Shown here in pieces: positions 57,665 through 64,000 of a stretch of 64,000 nucleotides of DNA. The stretch is from Cymodocea nodosa (lineage: Eukaryota; Streptophyta; Magnoliopsida; Alismatales; Cymodoceaceae). Positions within the stretch are counted from its first letter, which is position 1. Each line of letters begins with the position of its first letter. The DNA is taken from positions 4,794,001 to 4,858,000 of the forward strand of contig JAZBRI010000010.1 in assembly GCA_036874045.1 (NCBI GenBank), read 5' to 3'. Under the pieces are notes generated by a model. The model had not been told where the DNA came from. It ran no database searches and worked only from the letters and a program-made list of their open reading frames with translations. The position numbers were made by a program, and so were the translations under genes.

Positions 57665-59292
57665 TGTTTGGATTAAAATGTTGCATATTTTATAAGATCT
57701 TATTGGTTAAATAGATTTACATGAGATTTATTAAAGTCATATTATGCATTTATTTCATTATTTAACCAATAAGAACCAATCCTCATTTTATATAGTTAAA
57801 AGTAGGAAATTATTTCAAACATGCATCATTTATGAATTTTATGGATGACTTGATATTTTGATGTATTTATTGTTGTGAAAAGTTTATAATTCAATTGAAG
57901 ATCATAGAAATTGAAGATTGGAGAAAGAAAATCAAGTGGGATTTAATCCCAATCGTTGAATCAAAGATGGATCTCCAAACTTGGAAACTCTCTCTATAAA
58001 AGAGAGTGATGCACATCTAGGTCTTCTCTCTTGGACTCTTTTGTTTTCCACCTCCAACACCACCAGCCATCACCCCCTCTTGGAGCTCCATGTCTTGAAG
58101 CAAGGAAGGAGAACACCGGTCATTCCACACATCTCTTCAACTAGGATCTAATCATCTTCATCCCACAAGTCATCTCCAACGTGAAAGCCTTCATCCCACA
58201 TCTTGGAGGAGGGACGTCCACCACTACAAGGGTTCTCTTCTTCATTTGTGAGGTTCCACAAATCATTTCTCCCCTTTCCTCTCTTCTTTGGCTTCAGATG
58301 TATCACTTTTTATCATGTTTCACGTAGGTAGTTATTTATGTTCTTAGTTTTCATTGTAATAGGGTAAAAGTAGAAAATAGATTCGTTGTTGTTTGTTTGT
58401 TCCTTTTTGAATCCTTGAATCTTTGTTCTTTTCATCTGAAAATCATAAAAATAAGTGTTGTTATTGATATATATTTATATATTATTGTTTGTTGATGTTG
58501 AAATCTGGATATTACATTCTGTTATGCATGAAACAACATGGAATTCGTTGAAGGTTGTGCATGTCGTTTGCAGATTTGTAGTTTTGTTGATCTGTTTTTT
58601 ATTCCGAGAGTTCATATGCATTCTGGAGCGATTCTGTTTAACTGAAAATTCTGAAAAAAATCTTAATCGTGCTATTATAAGTCTTCTGTGATTATCTAAA
58701 ATTTCATAGCAATCAAAGAAGATTTTTTGCCATTTTGAAGCTATAACTCTATCGAGCACAGAATTCGGTCTGAGACTCTTTTGTTGTGATTGTAACGTGT
58801 TTTTCTCACAACTCCGATCCCATAAAAATTCGAATAAATATTTCATTAATATCTACATTCTGTATGTTTTGCAACGCATCTAATTTTGTAATTTTTGGTT
58901 GAGTAATTAGGGATTTATAAGGTTTTTAAGATACTATTGTTAACGCGCAGAAGTTTCCAATTTTATGCATTATTTTCAATCCCCGAAATTTCAGTCATAA
59001 CATTCGTGCGTTTTTAGGTGTGAAAATTTTTATCTGAAGTCCACATTAACATTTCTGATTGAGATTAAATTTTCAGTCTAATCTATTGATTGGTCGAAAA
59101 ATTAAAAATCCGTGGACTTACCTTTTTTATAGTCTAATCTATATTTGGAAAGTATTTGCTTACCATATTCTTGTAATTAGAATCCTAGATTATCCTCATT
59201 TCTCTGTGGTTCGACCCGTACTTGCTGACGTACTTCATTGGACACCGTGCACTTATGGTTATTAAATTTAAAATTTCAAAAAAACCCAAACA
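57665..59292 (+). repeat. Solo LTR in LTR of copy C
   Basis: 1,628 bp, TGTTTGGATTAAAATG ... ACCCAAACA, with GGCAT duplication. Same family as 24287-25915, opposite orientation. TATA box at 57995-58002. The end region contains GGTTCGACCCGTACTTG, a string also found in the other solo LTRs. The open frames at 58455-58846 are part of the LTR and are not supported as genes. Confidence 0.9.
57995..58002 (+). promoter_or_regulatory. TATA box in solo LTR
   Basis: TATAAAAG within CTCTCTATAAAAGAGAGTG, 330 bp into the LTR. Confidence 0.6.
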
Positions 59293-59623
59293 GGCATCAA
59301 CCCGAAGCCAAGGCTAGAAGCTTTACGATCTCCTGAAATATGAGTCGGCGCTTGGTGAAAATGACTTCCCTTCCCACGACACGATCACTCCTCACTGTGG
59401 TTGTCAAGCACTATGTTTGGCTCAGAATCGACCCGACATCAGGAAAGTATCCTCACAAACCTCCGATGGTTGGTGATTATGGTGGTGGTGATGTGGTGGT
59501 GATAATGGTTGGTGTGGTACTTTAGACAATTGCCGAAGCTGTCTGTAGAAAGCTTGGTGCTCCTCCTCTGTACACAGTGGCCATACCCATCGATCGCACA
59601 CACTTTCTTCTTTTTCTTCTTTT

Positions 59624-59631
59624 CTTTTATA
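59624..59631 (-). promoter_or_regulatory. TATA box in LTR of copy C
   Basis: TATAAAAG on the minus strand, at the place matching the other family LTRs. Confidence 0.5.
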
Positions 59632-60752
59632 TTTCTATAGTGGTAACTGCTTCTGCTTGAATGGTCGGTTGGATTTCCTTCATTCATATCAACGACGATG
59701 ATTTCATCTCCCTTCGACGAGTGAATTCCTACGTGATGCGTGTGATCGTGGTTTTTCCTTCCAACTGTCCTATTTCTGCAACTGCTACAGTGGCATATTA
59801 AAAAATAAATAGTCTATGGAGTTACAGATAACTCAACGGACTTACCTTATTGATTTAACTATAAAACACATGCAATAAAGAAATAAGCCGCTAACATAAC
59901 GCGTTACCTTAGTGTGTATTCATGTAACTCAACACGTATAGTTATGCTAACTTAACGAGTTAAACATGTGCATCTCATGTGATATACTAAAGCATTTAAA
60001 TTCAACACGTGCATAAATTTAACTATCTGATGCTCAGGTGCATTTCGGATACTTACAAACTTAACTATCCGATGCCTAGATGCATTTCGGATACTTACAG
60101 ATAACTCACCGATATATAACTTAAGTAATTCTACTAGATCTCGACACGTGTCATCAACAATTTAATAATAAAAGAAACATTTCGGAGAGTTACAGGTCTA
60201 ACTATCCGATGCTCAGATGCATTTCGGATAGTTACAACTAACTCACCGAAAATTCACTTAAGTCACTTTTCCAGAACATGACACATGTCCATAGCTATTT
60301 TATAAATAAAAAGGAGATTTCGGAGAGTTACACATATAACTGTCCGATGCTCAACTGCAATTTCAAATAGTTATAGATAACTCACTGAAAGTTCACCTAA
60401 GTTATGCATTATGGTTTCGACACGTGTACTTCAGGAAATAATAAAATATTCTTTTAAAACATAACTGTTCGGTATGTTAAACTTAACTATCCGATACATG
60501 TTCAGTATGTTAAACATAACTGTCCGAAATAACAGAATTTTTGGATACTTATGAATTTCACAACCTACAACTTACTAACAGTTCAGAAATGTACTAAATT
60601 ACATTAATTCTCCAAAATTAAGCAGATTCTTTACTTAAAGCTTATAACAGTGCAATTATAATGTAATGGCTTAATTCCCATATGATAAGCTAAATATTAT
60701 GCAATTAACCATCATTTAACCGTTAATAATATGCACTTTTTCATTCTAAACA

Positions 60753-60766
60753 CTTCCCCCATACCT
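60753..60766 (-). promoter_or_regulatory. Polypurine tract of copy C
   Basis: Minus strand AGGTATGGGGGAAG directly before the LTR. Confidence 0.8.
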
Positions 60767-62578
60767 AAATTTTGCTAGTCCCTTAGCAAACTAAGATCTA
60801 ATTAGTTGGTCTTTCTAAAAGTGCTAGAATTAATTCTTCCCCCTTTTTTTTTCTTCTATTCAACATAAGAACTTGCATTATTATATAGATATATTGTATG
60901 TTTCAGTAATCTGTTTTAACATTATTTTCTCCTCTTCAACCTACGAATATACTTAGAATATATGCAAATTACATACAAAGTATATCATCATCACATAGGT
61001 GTTAATTATATTATCGTTTGTTCTTCTTTTCATTATCTGTCATCCTGAATTTTCCAATAAGATTTCTAGAATAGATTTCAACAACATATGAATCAAAGTA
61101 CAATCCAATTCAATATGATTAAGACAAGTAGAATAAAGAATTGTATCTCCAATAAACAACTTCAAAAGTCAATTCTAGATTCATATTTCAGCAATTCTAG
61201 ATAATAGAAAATATACTCGATTTATAAGATATCTGTATTTCACAAAACACTTGTATCTTTTTAGAATAGTATATGTATATATTTTTTTCTTCTTTTTGGC
61301 TTTTTCTCCTTTTTTTTTGTGTACTTTAAAAGTTAATTTGACAAGCTTGAATCATACAGGAGCTTTCTAATGTACCCATGTAACGAGCTTTCAGTCAATA
61401 ATCCCAGATCTGATCAGGATCTTAGGTTGCCAGATTTCAAGAGTCCTTTCTTAGGTCAACAATCCTTACATACCTATCTGCTCAAGTACAAAAGGCTCGT
61501 GATCAAACAAGTCAATAAACTCTCAAAGTTTTTTTTATTTTTAAAAAACAATCAACATTAATCACATACTATATATGTACGTATTTCATTAATACAGATG
61601 TAGTACAACACCAATCTCATATAGTCCTGCTTCTATCATTTACTGAAAATATGAATCCATAACAATAAGCTCATACTTTTTCTGTAGTTTAATAACATCT
61701 ACACATAAATCATTCTACAAGTTTAATTAGGTAGATTAAATGTATCTTTAATCATATGTGTTTCATTTAATCTAGAATTCACATCTCAGCACTTTCAGGA
61801 CTTCAGATAATTTACTGATTTTTCCTTAAGCATTCTGATTTCATTTTAAAATTGTGAAACTATTAAACTCATGGAATTCAGAAAAAACATAAGATACTAT
61901 ATCTAGATTAGCATAAATAGTAAATTCTATAGCATCATATATAGCCTTCTAAATACAACATTCAAGCAGTTATAGTTTATAAAAATTTTACAGTCTCAAT
62001 TATTGGATAGTTACAGCAAGTTCATAAAATTTTCAATTTCCACAAAACTTTTCAGTACTATTTTAATTCCTTTAATTAACAAACTTACATGGCTGTTACT
62101 TTAATTACCTCCCCCCTATACCTACATTTTGCATTGTCCTCAATGTAAAAGATTTGACAATAAATACAGTAATTGTAGTAGGCATGAATACAGTTTCGTT
62201 GATTTAGCACCTAACTCAACGAATGAGTTTAAATCTAAAATTAGGATAAGTAATCAATTACATACCTTGTTTCATTTGTATCTCCTTCTGCATATTCCGA
62301 TTTTTGATTCTGAAAAACTTTTCATTCATAGATAAAAGTAGAATATATAACAAAATAACATTTAATAGATATTGATAATTCAGTATCTTGTGTGGAACCC
62401 AAGCTCCTATCCTTTGGTGGCTCACAAGCAAGCCAACTGGTTTCCTAGAATAGATACCAACAAACTGGATTGATATTTTTATTTTTTTTCTTTATAAAAT
62501 AAAAATGAAAACTACATTTTTTTTTTTTTTCTAAATATAAATGCAGAATACACACAACATTAAATACAAAATCACAGC
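60767..62578 (-). other. 3' untranslated region of copy C
   Basis: No sense gene. Contains the copia-like block (about 60900-62080), the antisense open frame at 61370-61561, an internal polypurine tract at 62108-62125, and the conserved post-F-box block at about 62388-62470. Confidence 0.65.
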
Positions 62579-63520
62579 TTAAGAACATGATTGAAAAGTA
62601 GAAACAAATGGAATAAACATGTCAGTCCAAGCAAACTTTTTAGGCATAATTCTTGCTATTAATTTTGTTTTAATGCAGTTCTTGTTCCTTCTTAGTTTGT
62701 AAACATGTAATATATTATAAATTCCAAATACAAGTGTATTACCATTAATGATATGAAATGCAGTTTATCAAATTCTGTAGATGGTGGTTTAGCTATTTCT
62801 CTCGATATAGGTAATATTTCTATAAAATCATTATAACTGTCTATGCTCACTATGTATAAATCAGATTCAAATGCTATTGATATATCTGTGACTAGATATA
62901 CATATCCATTAAGTATGACATGCATGTTATTAATTAATGATTTTTGTCCTAGATATATCATAATATTTTCAATCTAAGATCTATTCAGAAAATTATACAC
63001 ACTTAAGCGTAATTCTTCACCCCAATTTCCTGTAGGTCTCCAATAATATAATGTTTTCAAGAATTGTAGAATTTTTATCAGAAAATATTAAAGCTGTCCC
63101 ACAATTTACAGTTGGTACTTCATATCTATTAGGTCTTCCTATATACTATTCTTCTCTTGTTATAGGATTTCTTATCAAAATATCAGGTAATAGACTTGCA
63201 TACCTTGGTCCCGTCCTGTATATGATTAATCCTTCATCTGTCCCCATAATATGATCTATTCCTTCTAATGTGTTTGGTGGAATTCCAGTAGTTTCTTCCA
63301 TAGTCAGATATTCATGGTTAATTGAACTATGATTAAATGACCTCCATATGAATCCATCTCTAATCTTAGTCATTTTTGCAACTTGTAGTCCCTGAAAATA
63401 TTTTTCTTCAATACAGTCTTTAATTTCCTTTGATACACAACATAGCCTGCATAGATCTTTAGCTGACAAGTTACTCAGTACTTCCCTTAGTGCATCCAAT
63501 GGTAATTGCATCAATTCCAT
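62579..63520 (-). pseudogene. Retroelement-borne F-box-like protein, copy C
   Basis: ATG at 63520 gives the clearest F-box: MELMQLPLDALREVLSNL, then KDLCRLCCVSKEIKDCIEE. The protein follows copies A and B (MTKIRDGFIWRSF, MEETTGIPPNTLEG, RYASLLPDILIRNPITREE) to a TAG at 63146. Later in frame: a TAG shared with copy B at the Trp before ENIMIYLG, and from 62961 LGQKSLINNMHVILNGYVYLVTDIS. About 200 bp present in A and B, including MWYNEYDDP, are deleted at about 62764, shifting the frame. Stop-equivalent TAA at 62579-62581. Not functional as it stands. Confidence 0.75.
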
Positions 63521-63715
63521 TTGTTGATTCTATATAACAAAAACAAAAATTTAGTAAAGACAAAAATTAACATAACTACTGCACACCCTCGTGGAATTAA
63601 GGCATAACTCAACGGACTAAGTTCGTTGAGTTAAGGACTAACTCTATGATACTATTAACTATAAATAAAAACATATATATATATATATATATATAGCTAC
63701 TTTAGTTATACTGCT

Positions 63716-64000
63716 TCATTTAGCTATCCTCCTAGAAGAGGTATCAATTTCATTAACAGTTCTATTGATAGGGTTAGGTACTGCTTGCATTGGCAATCCT
63801 TTAGTAGGTCTAACTTCTATTGATTCCTTCTATCTAAAGGGTATATTTCTATTCTGATTTTGAATTGCATCATTTCCAAATACAAAATCTAGACGATTGT
63901 TTAATTGTTGGATTATCTTTTCTAATTTCTCTATTCTAGATCCTTGTTCAAGTAATGCTTTATAACTTATATTCTCCTCATTTAAATTTTCTCCTCCCAG
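63716..64000 (-). pseudogene. gag C-terminal tail, copy C
   Basis: From the window edge: GGENLNEENISYKALLEQG, RIEKLEKIIQQLNN, LDFVFGND, a stop at the Gln seen in element 1, ESIEVRPTKGLP, NEIDTSSRRIAK and TGA at 63716-63718. A (AT)n run at 63673-63695 lies between gag and the F-box ORF. Confidence 0.75.

Larger units (their letters stand above)
56786..60752 (-). repeat. 3' LTR of copy C, interrupted
   Basis: Minus strand TGTTTAGAATG-like start beside the PPT (60752) and ends ...AAGTGAACA at 56786; about 2.33 kb without the inserted solo LTR (57665-59292 plus GGCAT). Shares leader, TATA box (59624-59631) and palindrome clusters (57090-57130, 59990-60520) with the other LTRs of the family. Confidence 0.8.
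56786..64000 (-). mobile_element. Athila-like F-box-carrying retrotransposon, 3' part (copy C)
   Basis: Third copy of the family, minus strand, running off the right edge: gag tail, F-box ORF, UTR, PPT 60766-60753 and 3' LTR. It is inserted in copia pol (AGTAC at 56781-56785 would be the target duplication). A solo LTR is nested in its LTR. Confidence 0.85.

Noticed and set aside
63673..63695. (AT)n run
   Set aside because: Simple microsatellite of no special interest.

Overview
The window is plant nuclear DNA, very AT-rich and apparently made only of nested LTR retrotransposons. No host gene, tRNA, rRNA or CRISPR array was recognised. The plant origin rests on Ty3/gypsy elements of the Athila type (gag, DLG protease, FMDD reverse transcriptase, tRNA-Asp primer site) and Ty1/copia elements of SIRE/Maximus type (DSGA protease, YVDD reverse transcriptase, tRNA-Met primer site, extra ORF after pol). 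The species cannot be named from this.

Layout. 1-5505: 3' part of an Athila-like element (A, plus), with gag tail, F-box ORF, UTR, PPT and LTR; it is inserted in the gag/pol ORF of another gypsy element (D, minus, 5506-9892). D is inserted in a copia element on the plus strand (E+; RNase H tail 9893-10204, 3' region to 11650). E+ is also interrupted by a complete Athila-like element (element 1, minus, 11651-29882) with a 5-bp AATAT target duplication; E+ resumes at 29888 and ends in an extra ORF (ORF X) at 31951. 31949-46359: SIRE-like copia element (E-, minus) with ORF X after pol and a solo LTR at 38540-40632. 46499-50504: Athila-like fragment (element 2, minus). 50505-54508: Athila-like fragment (element 3, plus). 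54509-56785: second copia pol fragment (minus). 56786-64000: third F-box-carrying Athila-like copy (C, minus), with a solo LTR in its LTR at 57665-59292.

The most unusual object is the F-box-carrying family, of which element 1 is the complete copy. Its 5' to 3' order is LTR, tRNA-Asp primer site, a CCHC-first ORF running into protease-RT-RNase H-integrase, ORF X, a gag capsid ORF, an F-box ORF, PPT and LTR. The capsid part of gag thus lies after pol instead of before it, and an F-box-like protein with a long C-terminal region follows it. Element 2 also has gag after pol. The F-box ORF occurs in all three copies (A, element 1, C), always between gag and the PPT, so it is element cargo and not a chance host fragment.

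Other recurrent structures: LTR 3' ends lengthened by about 32-bp units that each contain a primer-site-like sequence; short palindromes with a constant AGTTA...TAACT core and covarying flanks in both gypsy and copia elements; a roughly 1-kb 3' UTR block shared by copia E+ and the F-box elements; and ORF X shared by copia and gypsy. All coding regions are decayed, mostly by nonsense changes at Gln and Trp codons (C-to-T or G-to-A), so none of these copies looks able to act alone. Coordinates of LTR ends rest on TG/CA ends, PBS, PPT and target duplications read by eye.
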